DNA of 8,991 bases from NCBI GenBank assembly GCA_030590585.1, contig JAUUYD010000064.1, forward strand, positions 1 to 8,991. Direction: 5' to 3'. The notes beneath the pieces were generated by a model. That model did no database searches, was not told the origin of the DNA, and was given only the letters and a program-made list of their open reading frames with translations. Source of the stretch: Spirochaeta sp. GTDB taxonomy: Bacteria > Spirochaetota > Spirochaetia > Spirochaetales_E > Spirochaetaceae_B. Positions 1 through 7,513 of the stretch are shown piece by piece (within the stretch, counting starts at the first letter, position 1; each line of letters begins with the position of its first letter). Position numbers and translations under genes: made by a program.

Positions 1-1030
1 CACATGAGAGGGCGAAATCAAGACTCTCCCTGAAGCCTTCCAGGCTGTCACCGGGAAGCCCGTATATCAGATCCAGCCCGTATGGCACCGCGTTCTCATG
101 CAGGGGTAGAAGTCTTTCCTTAAACTTTTCCGGAGAGAAAGGTCTGCCGATATTTTTTGCGACTTCAGGATGGGCTGTCTGCAGTCCGATCTGCAGGGTA
201 CATCCCAGTTCGGCGTAAAGCTCTGCCTGTTCCTCATCCAGGAACTCGGTACGTACTTCCATGTGGAATCGGAGTTCCGGTGCCTTGGAAATAAAAAGTC
301 TTAATAATTTCTTTGCCCGTTCGGAAGAGGCATTGAAGGTAGGGTCCAGGAGAAAGACATTTCCGGTACCCCGTTCCTTCAGCTGTTTGAGCTCTTCCCC
401 GGCCCGGGTAAGGGATTTGTGCCTCACCCGATCGCTGCCTTTGGATTCAAAGCAGAAATGACAGTTGAAAGGGCAGCCCCGGGTGAGTTCCCAGACGGTA
501 TCCTCGTAGCTGCGGCCTTCAAGGGCTTTCGCGTCCCAGGGTGAGGGCAGGGCATCGAGGTTCTCAACCGGAGGTTTGGCATAGGGTGATGGGAATCCTG
601 CAATGCCTTCCAGCCGGGCCAGAGGATTAAGGGGCAGGAGTTTCTCCACTATCGCGGCGATTGCCTCTTCCCCTTCTCCTGAGACTGCGAGATCCACAGA
701 AGAATGATTTTGAATTGATAAAGGATCGGCTGTTACTTCCGGACCACCTGCGATTATAGGGGGGTGTTCTTTGCCGAAAGCATCAAGGATTGCGTCTGAG
801 AGCGACAGGAGGTCAGCACGGCTCCATGAATATAAGGTCAGAGCAATCAGGTCCGGTTTTATGGAGATAATTTCTTTGGCTGCGGCGGGAATGGAGAAAC
901 CCGGCGGCGGTTCGAGTATCGGGCAGCTAACCTGACTGCCGAATCGATATTCCAGCATGGCGGCCAGGCAGGCTGATGCCAGGGGGAGGGTGCTGCTGCC
1001 GGTGTGACTGTTGATGAACAGGATTTTCAT
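1..1030 (-). CDS. B12-binding-type radical SAM protein, C-terminus beyond the window
   Basis: This reading frame starts at an ATG (complement of 1028-1030) and stays open for 343 codons to the left edge, so the C-terminus is missing. The first ~135 residues look like the Rossmann-type cobalamin-binding domain of B12-radical SAM proteins: start MKILFINSHTG, then IIAGGPEVTADP (~92-103) and VSGEGEEAI (~117-124). The DxHxxG base-off histidine motif is not seen, so cobalamin binding is uncertain. The radical SAM core follows, with the CxxxCxxC cluster motif in ELTRGCPFNCHFCFE (Cys186, Cys190, Cys193), which binds a 4Fe-4S cluster and SAM. LIYGLPGDS (~321-329) is typical of later barrel strands. 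A GGAG Shine-Dalgarno lies 8 nt upstream of the ATG. It is divergent from the nitroreductase gene. The substrate cannot be predicted. Family assignment is secure; specific function is unknown. Confidence 0.9.
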   Translation of the reverse strand, partial: MKILFINSHTGSSTLPLASACLAAMLEYRFGSQVSCPILEPPPGFSIPAAAKEIISIKPDLIALTLYSWSRADLLSLSDAILDAFGKEHPPIIAGGPEVTADPLSIQNHSSVDLAVSGEGEEAIAAIVEKLLPLNPLARLEGIAGFPSPYAKPPVENLDALPSPWDAKALEGRSYEDTVWELTRGCPFNCHFCFESKGSDRVRHKSLTRAGEELKQLKERGTGNVFLLDPTFNASSERAKKLLRLFISKAPELRFHMEVRTEFLDEEQAELYAELGCTLQIGLQTAHPEVAKNIGRPFSPEKFKERLLPLHENAVPYGLDLIYGLPGDSLEGFRESLDFALSC

Positions 1031-1099
1031 TGTATTGGCTCCAGAGTTCAGTGTCGGCGAATCTTTGTATCAACACACCGGGTTTTTGTTCCTGTTGTG

Positions 1100-1105
1100 T
1101 ATAAT
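1100..1105 (+). promoter_or_regulatory. Candidate -10 box for the nitroreductase gene
   Basis: A perfect TATAAT lies about 27 nt upstream of the preferred ATG at 1132, which would give a short leader containing the Shine-Dalgarno. No good -35 box is present at 16-18 bp; the corresponding bases are GC-rich. The 101-bp gap at 1031-1131 separates two divergent genes, and I see no convincing promoter for the minus-strand gene in it. Confidence 0.35.
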
Positions 1106-1131
1106 ACTCTTAATTATTGTGTGAGGTGACT

Positions 1132-1707
1132 ATGGAATTACAGGAACTGGTTGAAAAAAACAGGTCTTACCGAAGATTTTATCAGAGCGAGCCGGTACCG
1201 GATGAGGCTCTTCAAATGCTGATTAACCTGGCAAGAATAACTCCTTCGACATCCAACAAGCAGCCGTTGAAATACCTCCTCTCCAACAGTTCGGAGATGA
1301 ACTCGAATATCTTCAGTACTCTTTCCTGGGCCGGTTTTCTCACGGATTGGCCGGGACCGGAAGAGGGTGAGAGGCCGTCGGCTTACATCATCGTTCTTGG
1401 TGATACAACTATTGCCAGGGGATGGTCGGCGGATCCTGGAATCGTCATGCAGACCATGCTGCTGGGAGCGGTGGAAATGGGGTTCGGGGGCTGCATATTC
1501 GGGTCTGTCAAAAGGGAGCGTTTGGCTGATCTGCTGAGTATACCGGAACAGTTCGAGATTCTGTATGTCCTGGCTTTGGGTAAGCCGAAGGAGCAAGTGG
1601 TACTGGAGGAAGTCGGAGAGGATGGAGATTCCCGCTATTACAGAGACGGGAATGGTGTTCATCATGTTCCGAAAAGAGCCCTCAAGGATTTGATAATCGA
1701 AATATAA
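1132..1707 (+). CDS. Nitroreductase-family flavoprotein
   Basis: A 191-residue protein, the usual size for a single-domain nitroreductase, which would bind FMN and reduce a substrate with NAD(P)H in the cytoplasm. Family signatures are the N-terminal NRSYRRF (10-16), whose arginines contact the FMN phosphate in this family, PSTSNKQP (38-45), the glycine-rich GFGGCIFGSV (117-126) and LALGKPKEQV (147-156). The tail VGEDGDSRYYRDGNGVHHVP (161-180) is characteristic of one small nitroreductase subgroup. The ATG at 1132 is preferred over an in-frame TTG at 1117 because GAGGTGA (1123-1129) sits just upstream of the ATG and would lie inside the longer form. The gene stands alone, divergent from the radical SAM gene, with 136 bp before the next gene. 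The physiological substrate is unknown; a link to the sugar locus downstream is not evident. Confidence 0.93.
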   Translation: MELQELVEKNRSYRRFYQSEPVPDEALQMLINLARITPSTSNKQPLKYLLSNSSEMNSNIFSTLSWAGFLTDWPGPEEGERPSAYIIVLGDTTIARGWSADPGIVMQTMLLGAVEMGFGGCIFGSVKRERLADLLSIPEQFEILYVLALGKPKEQVVLEEVGEDGDSRYYRDGNGVHHVPKRALKDLIIEI

Positions 1708-1736
1708 GAGAGTAATAAGCAAATATTCTTCTTAAG

Positions 1737-1793
1737 TATGTAGACAGTATTGCACTTTATGGTATACGAATTAAAAGTAAAATCGTCTACATA
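1737..1793 (+). promoter_or_regulatory. 9-bp inverted repeat bracketing a candidate promoter of the transporter unit
   Basis: TATGTAGAC (1737-1745) and its exact reverse complement GTCTACATA (1785-1793) are separated by 39 bp. Between and overlapping them is a weak sigma70-like promoter: TAGACA (1741-1746), 16 bp, TATACG (1763-1768). One arm would overlap the -35 box and the other would fall just after the start of transcription, an arrangement suited to a repressor binding two half-sites or operators. The regulator is not in the window. The repeat is directly visible; its role is inferred. Confidence 0.4.
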
Positions 1794-1843
1794 GATGGGT
1801 GGTTTCTGTATGATCATATCTGGATTATCCGGAAGAAGAGAAA

Positions 1844-3172
1844 ATGGCTGAGTTAGAACCTAATCTCAAAAAGATTTACGCATTTCATTTCTTTAATACG
1901 ATTGCTATTTGTGTTGTCGCAAACTTTTTATTTCTGGATCGTATATTCTTGAGAATGGGACTGAATATGCAGCAATTCGGTGCTGTCAAAGGTTTTGCGT
2001 ATTTACTTCCAATGGGAATTAATCTGTTGGTCTCACCTTTTATCGGAAGATTCAACAGAGATAGGGAGATTGTCGCGATAGGATATTTAATCCGGGTTTT
2101 TCTACCCCTTCTTTTTCTTTTACTGCCTGGTATGATCAGTAATAAATCAACTCTTGTAACAGCCGTTACTGTCATTCTGATTACTGTCCATATATTTCCC
2201 ATCATTGCCAATAACAGTATTCAGCTGCTTGTCCGGTCAAATGTGCCGCAAAAAGTACTTGGGATACATCTTTCCCGAATTACACTTGTTTGGACACTTC
2301 CGGGCTTTCTGATTGCAATCCCGCTAAGCTGGTTACTTGACCGGCATTCCGGTGGAAGTGATGGTGAGTTCTACAGAGCAATGTTTTTCATCATGTTCTC
2401 TACGGCTTTATTTGAGCTTATTGCCAGCTCAATTATAATGAAACTGCCTCGTTCGCATATCTATAAATACTCTGGATTGCAGTTCCGGGATATTCTACTT
2501 CCATTCCGGGAAAAAGGGTTTCGAAACCTGCTCTTGGCAGTTGGCAGCTTCAGTATTCTGACTTCGATGATTACGGCCTTCATTAATCCGTACCTACTCA
2601 ATGTCCAGGGTATATCAATGACTGTAATTTCCTCAATCAGTGCCGGTGTGGCTCTACTCTCAATACTGGCTTTACCCTATTGGGGGAAATTAGCCGATCA
2701 TGTTGGAGGGAAAAATATCTATAAAATTGCCATGCTCGGTATAACAGTCGGAGTTCTTGCTCTTCTTGGTAAAGGGATGTTCTTCGTCATTATTTATGCA
2801 TTGTTCGCCTGGGAAGGCTCAAGAGGCCTTTTCGGATCTGGAATCTATTCGACACAGCAATTTATGGTATTTTCTCAGAGTAACGAAGACAAGAGACCGA
2901 TATTTTTTGCATCGTCAACTTTTGTTTTAGGAGTCGGTTGGTTTCTGGGAGCCTTTTTGGGAGGATCTCTACTCGAATGGCTCAGAAATGTTGAAGCCTT
3001 TGCAAACCCAATGACAGCATACAGAATCTTCTTCAGTATCTGCGGCATCGGATCATTGTTTTTAATCAGTTTCTCCAGAACCCTGACAGAAGATTATAAA
3101 AAGTTGTCTGCAAGAGAAATGAGAATCGCCATGAATCGAACTTTTCGAAATTTATACGGGCGAATCAGATAG
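1844..3172 (+). CDS. Major facilitator superfamily (MFS) transporter
   Basis: A 442-residue, strongly hydrophobic protein with about 12 predicted membrane segments, roughly at 11-30, 48-68, 77-97, 103-124, 145-165, 179-200, 230-250, 258-279, two between 294 and 325, 355-378 and 393-412. A basic, more polar stretch around 200-228 matches the central cytoplasmic loop joining the two six-helix halves. YWGKLADHVGGK (279-290) resembles the conserved MFS loop motif GxLaDrxGgk. The length suits an inner-membrane MFS permease. The ATG is the first usable start and follows a purine-rich GGAAGAAGAG (1831-1840), a weak ribosome site. The stop codon is 16 nt before the next ATG, so it is very likely co-transcribed with the aldolase gene. 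Context suggests import of a sugar or sugar acid, but the sequence alone does not give the substrate. Confidence 0.88.
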   Translation: MAELEPNLKKIYAFHFFNTIAICVVANFLFLDRIFLRMGLNMQQFGAVKGFAYLLPMGINLLVSPFIGRFNRDREIVAIGYLIRVFLPLLFLLLPGMISNKSTLVTAVTVILITVHIFPIIANNSIQLLVRSNVPQKVLGIHLSRITLVWTLPGFLIAIPLSWLLDRHSGGSDGEFYRAMFFIMFSTALFELIASSIIMKLPRSHIYKYSGLQFRDILLPFREKGFRNLLLAVGSFSILTSMITAFINPYLLNVQGISMTVISSISAGVALLSILALPYWGKLADHVGGKNIYKIAMLGITVGVLALLGKGMFFVIIYALFAWEGSRGLFGSGIYSTQQFMVFSQSNEDKRPIFFASSTFVLGVGWFLGAFLGGSLLEWLRNVEAFANPMTAYRIFFSICGIGSLFLISFSRTLTEDYKKLSAREMRIAMNRTFRNLYGRIR

Positions 3173-3175
3173 ATT

Positions 3176-3180
3176 GGAGG
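3176..3180 (+). promoter_or_regulatory. Ribosome binding site fixing the start of the aldolase-family gene
   Basis: GGAGG lies 8 nt before the ATG at 3189. An in-frame TTG at 3174 would place this site inside the coding region, so the ATG is the likely start. Confidence 0.8.
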
Positions 3181-3188
3181 ATATACGT

Positions 3189-4112
3189 ATGAATCATGAT
3201 TTCAGATTTCCAACCGGTATTATGGGCACATGCTGCCTTCCGTGGAATCGAGAATTTATTCTTGAGGAGGAAATTTTCAGAAAGTCCATTCGCTCAATTC
3301 TTGAACATACTCCACTCATCTATATTTTCGGTACCGCGGGAGAGGGTTATGCCCTGAGCCGTGAAGAGTATACAAATATTGTATCAATTTTTACTGATGA
3401 AATGATAAAGGCCGACGCCGATCCAATTATTGGTGTAATCGGAACTTCTCTTTCAGAGATTCTGAAACGTATACAAATTGCGATTGATCTTGGTGCAGAT
3501 ACTTTCCAGATATCTCTTCCTTCCTGGGGAACCCTGAGCATGAAGGAAACCGCAGATTTTTTTAGAAATATTCTCCCGTCTTTTCCAGACTCAAAATTTA
3601 TTATTTACAATATGATGAGAGCCGGTCGGATTCTCCAACCTGATGAGTTTAAAGAGCTGTCCGAGGCATATCCCAATCTGTCAGGTGCCAAGACTCCAGG
3701 TGATTCTATTCGATATATTGATCATCTGATGTCTCTGAAGCTGCCCTTGAGATTCTTTTTTACCGGCCCCGGATATGCCTATGCCTCCATGCTGGGGGAA
3801 TGCGGACTACTCATTTCATTGGAAAGTTGTAATTGGGATGCAGCCGGAGATTACTATCGTGCAGGGGTTGATAATGATAGTGAGAATCTACTGGAGATGC
3901 AGATGGAATTAGGACAGCTTACACGTAGACTTTTGAGCAGCGTCGGGGATACAGGTCATATAGACGGGGCCTACGATAAAATATTTCAAAAGCTGCACGT
4001 GCCGGAGTTTCCTCTGAGGTTGTTACCTCCCTATTCATACCCGCCGGATTCGGTCTTTAACTCTTTTAAAGACATCCTGATAAATGAATTTCCCAGGTGG
4101 TATACCGCTTGA
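3189..4112 (+). CDS. Dihydrodipicolinate synthase/N-acetylneuraminate lyase-family protein
   Basis: A 307-residue protein, the usual length for this class I aldolase superfamily, whose members form a Schiff base between an active-site lysine and pyruvate or a 2-keto acid. The P-loop-like GTAGEGYALSREE (48-60) corresponds to the carboxylate-binding GTTGE region of DapA. FIIYNMMRAGR (137-147) carries the likely catalytic Tyr140, and LSGAKTPGD (164-172) the Schiff-base Lys168, 28 residues later as in DapA/NanA. The barrel end YASMLGECGLLISLESCNWD also fits. The RxG arginine after Tyr140 is shifted relative to DapA, arguing against true lysine biosynthesis. It follows the transporter gene by 16 nt and ends 4 bp from the converging UroD-like gene. 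A catabolic keto-acid aldolase or dehydratase is most likely; NanA or keto-deoxy-gluconate aldolase activity cannot be distinguished. Confidence 0.88.
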   Translation: MNHDFRFPTGIMGTCCLPWNREFILEEEIFRKSIRSILEHTPLIYIFGTAGEGYALSREEYTNIVSIFTDEMIKADADPIIGVIGTSLSEILKRIQIAIDLGADTFQISLPSWGTLSMKETADFFRNILPSFPDSKFIIYNMMRAGRILQPDEFKELSEAYPNLSGAKTPGDSIRYIDHLMSLKLPLRFFFTGPGYAYASMLGECGLLISLESCNWDAAGDYYRAGVDNDSENLLEMQMELGQLTRRLLSSVGDTGHIDGAYDKIFQKLHVPEFPLRLLPPYSYPPDSVFNSFKDILINEFPRWYTA

Positions 4113-4116
4113 AGGG

Positions 4117-5184
4117 TTAAAAACGATAATTATTAACGGTACGGTACATGGTTAAGATATTTTCAATGGATGTATCAGGCTGTATGGCGTGAGCGGCACA
4201 TGGTATATACCCGCCATCTTTACCGAGTATGTCAATGAGTTCGATTATCTTTTGTTCAAGTTGATCCGGAGGCAGCACCGGAAGCATCGTCTGCTCATCA
4301 ATTCCTCCGTGAAAAGATAAACGGTTGCCATATTTAGTTTTCAGATATTCCGGGTCCATACCATCCGCACTGATCTGTATCGGATCGAGAATGTCCAAGC
4401 CCATTTCTATAAAATCGTCTATCACCGGAATAATTGATCCGCAGGAATGATAAAAGGTGAAGTACCCCATATCCTTGAATGAGCGGATAAGTTCCTTTGT
4501 ATATGGTTTGATGTGCTCCCGCCAACTTTTCGGAGAAATCATCATTCCCCTCTGGGTTCCAATATCACCGCCTGAGCCAATCATATCGATTTGGCCGTCA
4601 CTTTGTTCAAGTGCTTTCAATGCTCTGGCTTTATAGAACTCCTGTGCCTTTCTGCTGATGGTTTCGGCAATTTCCGGTTGAATTATTATATCGGTGAGAA
4701 AATTCTCCATACCCCGCATATACCATGGGGTCTCGAAGGCTCCACCTGCGAAAAAACAGATGAAGTGCCTCTCTTTATCGTTGATACGTTTTATTTCTTC
4801 TTTCAAGTGTGAGAAGTCAAACCAGTCAGCTGAAGGCCAGGGATACTCTTCTATATCTTTGACACTCTGAGCATCGGCGAGAGGGCTGATCGCAATTTCA
4901 TTGTATGTGGCAAATTCATTCTTGACCGGTTTCCATGTGATTCCCAGAAAGTCTTTACCTTCGGCGCCCACCCCGGCAGCACCTGAAATATTATCAGGGC
5001 CTATGAATTTCGGGTACACCCAGCGCATATCTATCTCAAAATAATCCTTTATCTCTTTTACAGTTTCCAATCCGAAGTGTTTTAAAAGTTTATCATGCAC
5101 TTCCTGAGTCGCATTGTAATCTGTCGGCGGTCTGTCCGGAGTTTCTTTGTTCAGTGTTTTTAATACACGGGTATAAGCATCCAT
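4117..5184 (-). CDS. Uroporphyrinogen decarboxylase-family protein, MtaA/CmuA-like methyltransferase type
   Basis: A 355-residue protein with the UroD/MtaA TIM-barrel pattern. Near the N-terminus, LKTLNKETPDRPP (8-20) matches the family's usual opening. FYHSCGSI (244-251) gives His246-x-Cys248, and GGYIPCAAH (324-332) gives Cys329. Together these match the H-x-C-Xn-C zinc site of methylcobalamin:coenzyme M methyltransferases rather than haem-pathway UroD. Other family blocks are MGLDILDPIQ (261-270) and LSFHGGID (289-296). The ATG follows AAGGA by 6 nt, and that site overlaps the stop codon of the sialidase-fold gene upstream, so the two genes form a tight operon. No corrinoid protein gene is seen in the window, so the methyl donor and acceptor are unknown. 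Such proteins are often annotated simply as UroD. Family confident, function open. Confidence 0.87.
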   Translation of the reverse strand: MDAYTRVLKTLNKETPDRPPTDYNATQEVHDKLLKHFGLETVKEIKDYFEIDMRWVYPKFIGPDNISGAAGVGAEGKDFLGITWKPVKNEFATYNEIAISPLADAQSVKDIEEYPWPSADWFDFSHLKEEIKRINDKERHFICFFAGGAFETPWYMRGMENFLTDIIIQPEIAETISRKAQEFYKARALKALEQSDGQIDMIGSGGDIGTQRGMMISPKSWREHIKPYTKELIRSFKDMGYFTFYHSCGSIIPVIDDFIEMGLDILDPIQISADGMDPEYLKTKYGNRLSFHGGIDEQTMLPVLPPDQLEQKIIELIDILGKDGGYIPCAAHAIQPDTSIENILTMYRTVNNYRF

Positions 5185-5193
5185 AATTATTCC

Positions 5194-6300
5194 TTATTCT
5201 TCAACAAATAGTTTTGTAACTGAAATAGACGTAGACTGGCCGTCTGCATGCCAGAACGAAACCAGACATGAATTATCACCAGTTTTTATCAATGATGAGT
5301 AACCGAATTGAAACTGATCAAACTGGGCGAAAGGGTTGGTACCATCCGGCTTGTTCTGCGCTCCAAAAATAGTAACCTCGCTGGACTTATCCCAATTCAA
5401 GCCGCCATCATAGCTGAGAATGGCCTTCAGTCCGGGATTTTCTGAAAACCTGTCCTGATGAACAGCCAGCATAAGATTCTCCCGCAGGTAAAGTGGGGAC
5501 ATAATCTGAGTCGTAATATTTATTGGAGTCGGCTTACTCCATGATACCGCACTGTCAGTGGAGGATATAACATGGATAGGCTGATCTTTCATTTCAACCA
5601 GATTCAGTGTCCAGAAGAAAATAACAAGCTCTTCATTGGTAAAAGTCGGACGGGCATCACCGTATAGTATTCCCTCACCCACGGCAATAATTTTTCCTTC
5701 AGTAAAAGTCTCTCCCCGGTCATATGACTTGATAAACCGGCTGCAGCTGCCCTCTTTGTAACCGCCTTCCCAGTGGTCGTGCATTTCACATGGAAACCCG
5801 CAAGTTCCATCGTTCAGCTTGATTATCTTACTTGGAACTATAATGTCCTGACTTTGAAAATCTATATTCCGGGGTTTTTCCCATGATTTACCATTATCGT
5901 ATGATTTGGTGATTCTAACAGCTGCCGGCTGCATGCCATCCGTTTCGGGGTTGAACAGAGGCCTGGTTTTATCCGTGTCGATGATGGAATAAACAGCTAC
6001 AAGTTCATCCGGATCAAGCTCTGTGATATGGGCCATCAGGTAACCCTTTTCGGGAAATTGGACCTCATCATGGCAAGCAGGTGATATTCCTTCTTCCCAC
6101 GTCACCCCTTCGTCACCTGACCTGAAACATAGAATCTTCCCTGATGGATCGTTCATGCTGTTTTTAAGCTCTTTGCAGCAGAGTATCACTTCACCGTTTG
6201 AGAGTTTTTCCATAGAAGGGAAGTGATGAAAAAGTGCAGTGCTGCTTCCAGCTTTTTTGCTGTTAACCTTATGCAGCCTTTCCAGAATAATTCTTGACAA
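5194..6300 (-). CDS. Sialidase-fold (BNR/Asp-box) six-bladed propeller protein, putative glycosidase
   Basis: A 368-residue protein with five Asp-box-like motifs (S/T-x-D-x-G-x-T/S-W/F): SGDEGVTW (61-68), SYDNGKSW (133-140), SYDRGETF (192-199), STDSAVSW (247-254, degenerate) and SYDGGLNW (296-303). These mark the blade turns of the sialidase superfamily. No signal peptide is visible, so it should act in the cytoplasm. The canonical Arg-Ile-Pro of GH33 sialidases is replaced by FHHFPSM near residue 26, so sialidase activity should not be assumed. GTG at 6306 and TTG at 6300 are both possible starts; AGAGG (complement of 6308-6312) is only 1 nt from the GTG but 7 nt from the TTG, so TTG is preferred. 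An in-frame stop lies just upstream. It is first in the operon with the UroD-like gene, 9 bp downstream, and is divergent from a second sialidase-fold gene. Confidence 0.85.
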   Translation of the reverse strand: MSRIILERLHKVNSKKAGSSTALFHHFPSMEKLSNGEVILCCKELKNSMNDPSGKILCFRSGDEGVTWEEGISPACHDEVQFPEKGYLMAHITELDPDELVAVYSIIDTDKTRPLFNPETDGMQPAAVRITKSYDNGKSWEKPRNIDFQSQDIIVPSKIIKLNDGTCGFPCEMHDHWEGGYKEGSCSRFIKSYDRGETFTEGKIIAVGEGILYGDARPTFTNEELVIFFWTLNLVEMKDQPIHVISSTDSAVSWSKPTPINITTQIMSPLYLRENLMLAVHQDRFSENPGLKAILSYDGGLNWDKSSEVTIFGAQNKPDGTNPFAQFDQFQFGYSSLIKTGDNSCLVSFWHADGQSTSISVTKLFVEE

Positions 6301-6320
6301 TTTCACACCTCTGCATCATT

Positions 6321-6351
6321 GGTTATAATGATAACATCATTTACAATAACC
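6321..6351. promoter_or_regulatory. Nested inverted repeats in the divergent promoter region, putative operator
   Basis: The gap between the divergent sialidase-fold genes contains GGTTAT (6321-6326) paired with ATAACC (6346-6351), and inside it AATGAT (6327-6332) paired with ATCATT (6336-6341). An overlapping alternative is GTTAT-AATG-ATAAC (6322-6335). A minus-strand promoter TTAACG (complement of 6352-6357), 17 bp, TATCAT would run through these repeats. No strong plus-strand promoter stands out. Overlap of dyads with a divergent promoter suggests a shared operator controlling both transcription units; the regulator is not in the window. Confidence 0.45.
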
Positions 6352-6419
6352 GTTAATCAGCGATACCGAAAGAGAAAATTCAAAAATATTCTGCAATAGT
6401 ATTTTACTTGCCAGAAACA

Positions 6420-6424
6420 GGAGG
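6420..6424 (+). promoter_or_regulatory. Ribosome binding site fixing the start of the second sialidase-fold gene
   Basis: GGAGG, within AGGAGGAAG, lies 7 nt before the ATG at 6432. An upstream in-frame TTG at 6408 would put this strong site inside the gene, so the ATG is preferred. Confidence 0.8.
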
Positions 6425-6431
6425 AAGTCTG

Positions 6432-7502
6432 ATGAACCAGATTGAAATTATTGATACCGGGCATGTCAGCAGGGATGATGCTGCATTTCCCACAATGGTG
6501 GTTCTTGGCGATAGTGAGATTCTCTGTGCGTATACGGCAAAAGGGAAGGGCCCTGATGCCCTGGGGGGGACTGACTGGTCAAGATCCTCTGATCAGGGAG
6601 CAACCTGGAATTACGAAGGTATAATTCTTCCAAGAGTGGAGCATCCTGTTTCAATCAACAGCCTTCGTATGAGTAAAAGCTCTGATGGCACTATCCTCGC
6701 CTACGGCAGCAGGGATTATCTTGAGGGTAAGGGCGAATCAAGGTCTTTCGGAAATGAGAAGAATGAGCCGGTGTTCTGCCGATCTCCAGATGCCGGGAAA
6801 ACCTGGTCGAAACCTGTTGTTATTCCTGCTGATCTTTCCCCGGCTTATGAGATCTCAAGTCCCATTGTTGATGTTGGTAATAAGGTCTGGCTGGCTCCTG
6901 CCGCAACTCTTTCACAGAGCGATAAATTGGGAGAGAGAGTTGTCGTTTTCAGGTCTGATGACAATGGGAACACATGGCCGGGACATAGTACTGTTTTTTT
7001 TGACCCGGAAGGTGTTAAAGGTTTTTTTGAGCAGAAAATTATTAAGTTGGACCGGGGAAGACTTCTTGCTGTCGCATGGACTGTAACCATGGGAGACTAT
7101 AAAGACCTGGAGAATCATTATGCTGTCTCTGATGATTATGGTTATACTTGGACAGCGGCAAAGCCTCTGGGAATCATGGGGCAGACTCTCAGTCCTCTGT
7201 ATCTGGGCGGGGACCGGTTATTACTTTTGAGTAATCGGCGTTATGGTAATCAGGGTGTTGTAGCATATTTTGCTCGATTTTATAAAGATATGTGGGAAAT
7301 AGATGGTGAGTCCATACTTTGGGATGCGCAATCAAATCGAAACACTGGAAGTGAGAAAACAAGCGGGATAGAAGCGTTTGATGATTTTGCCTTCGGGCTG
7401 CCGTCAGCGGTGAGACTCGGAGAAAATCTTTTTCTATCAGTCCATTGGTGCAGAGAAGATGGCATATTCGGTATACGCTGGACGAAGTTCAAAGAAGTTT
7501 AA
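6432..7502 (+). CDS. Sialidase-fold (BNR/Asp-box) propeller protein, second divergent copy
   Basis: A 356-residue protein with four clear Asp-boxes: SSDQGATW (52-59), SPDAGKTW (118-125), SDDNGNTW (175-182) and SDDYGYTW (233-240). It has no signal peptide and is presumably cytoplasmic. The sialidase Arg-Ile-Pro position reads AAFPTM (17-22), so the classic arginine is missing here too. It is a distant relative of the divergent copy: both share a Q-x-x-SPLYL block (251-257 here) and a C-terminal F-G-x-x-S segment ending in a tryptophan (HW at 338-339). Low overall similarity suggests different substrates or roles rather than a recent duplication. The gene is followed after 11 nt by the unassigned gene, so the pair is an operon. 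Intracellular glycosidase or lyase of unknown specificity is the best description. Confidence 0.85.
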   Translation: MNQIEIIDTGHVSRDDAAFPTMVVLGDSEILCAYTAKGKGPDALGGTDWSRSSDQGATWNYEGIILPRVEHPVSINSLRMSKSSDGTILAYGSRDYLEGKGESRSFGNEKNEPVFCRSPDAGKTWSKPVVIPADLSPAYEISSPIVDVGNKVWLAPAATLSQSDKLGERVVVFRSDDNGNTWPGHSTVFFDPEGVKGFFEQKIIKLDRGRLLAVAWTVTMGDYKDLENHYAVSDDYGYTWTAAKPLGIMGQTLSPLYLGGDRLLLLSNRRYGNQGVVAYFARFYKDMWEIDGESILWDAQSNRNTGSEKTSGIEAFDDFAFGLPSAVRLGENLFLSVHWCREDGIFGIRWTKFKEV

Positions 7503-7513
7503 AAGGATCAGTT

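Noticed and set aside
261..461. A short plus-strand frame opposite the radical SAM gene
   Set aside because: It is antisense to the conserved radical SAM domain, including part of its core, and has no supporting ribosome site.
1138..1722. A 194-codon open frame on the minus strand across the nitroreductase gene
   Set aside because: It is fully antisense to a gene with clear family motifs, its translation shows no recognisable domain, and it is explained by the codon structure of the plus-strand gene.
4099..4106. GGTATACC palindrome, with related GGTATACG at 1761-1768 and 7470-7477, as GntR-type operators
   Set aside because: Two of the three lie inside coding regions near stop codons and such 8-mers occur readily by chance; spacing and flanks show no shared extended motif.
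4107..4140. Terminator between the convergent aldolase and UroD-like genes
   Set aside because: Only 4 bp separate the stop codons and the local dyads (for example GTTAA/TTAAC) are AT-rich and weak, lacking a GC stem followed by a T run.
6563..7028. Homopolymer runs (seven G at 6563-6569, eight T at 6994-7001, seven T at 7022-7028) as phase-variation tracts
   Set aside because: The runs are short, the frame is intact, and the gene is cytoplasmic rather than a surface factor; ordinary codon runs explain them.
6685..7086. A 133-codon open frame inside the second sialidase-fold gene in another frame
   Set aside because: The correct frame carries regular Asp-boxes and a strong ribosome site; the alternative has no motif or good ribosome site.
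3189..7502. Calling the locus a sialic acid (nan) catabolic operon
   Set aside because: The sialidase-fold proteins lack the Arg-Ile-Pro motif and signal peptides, the aldolase could use many keto acids, and NanE/NanK-like genes are not in the window.
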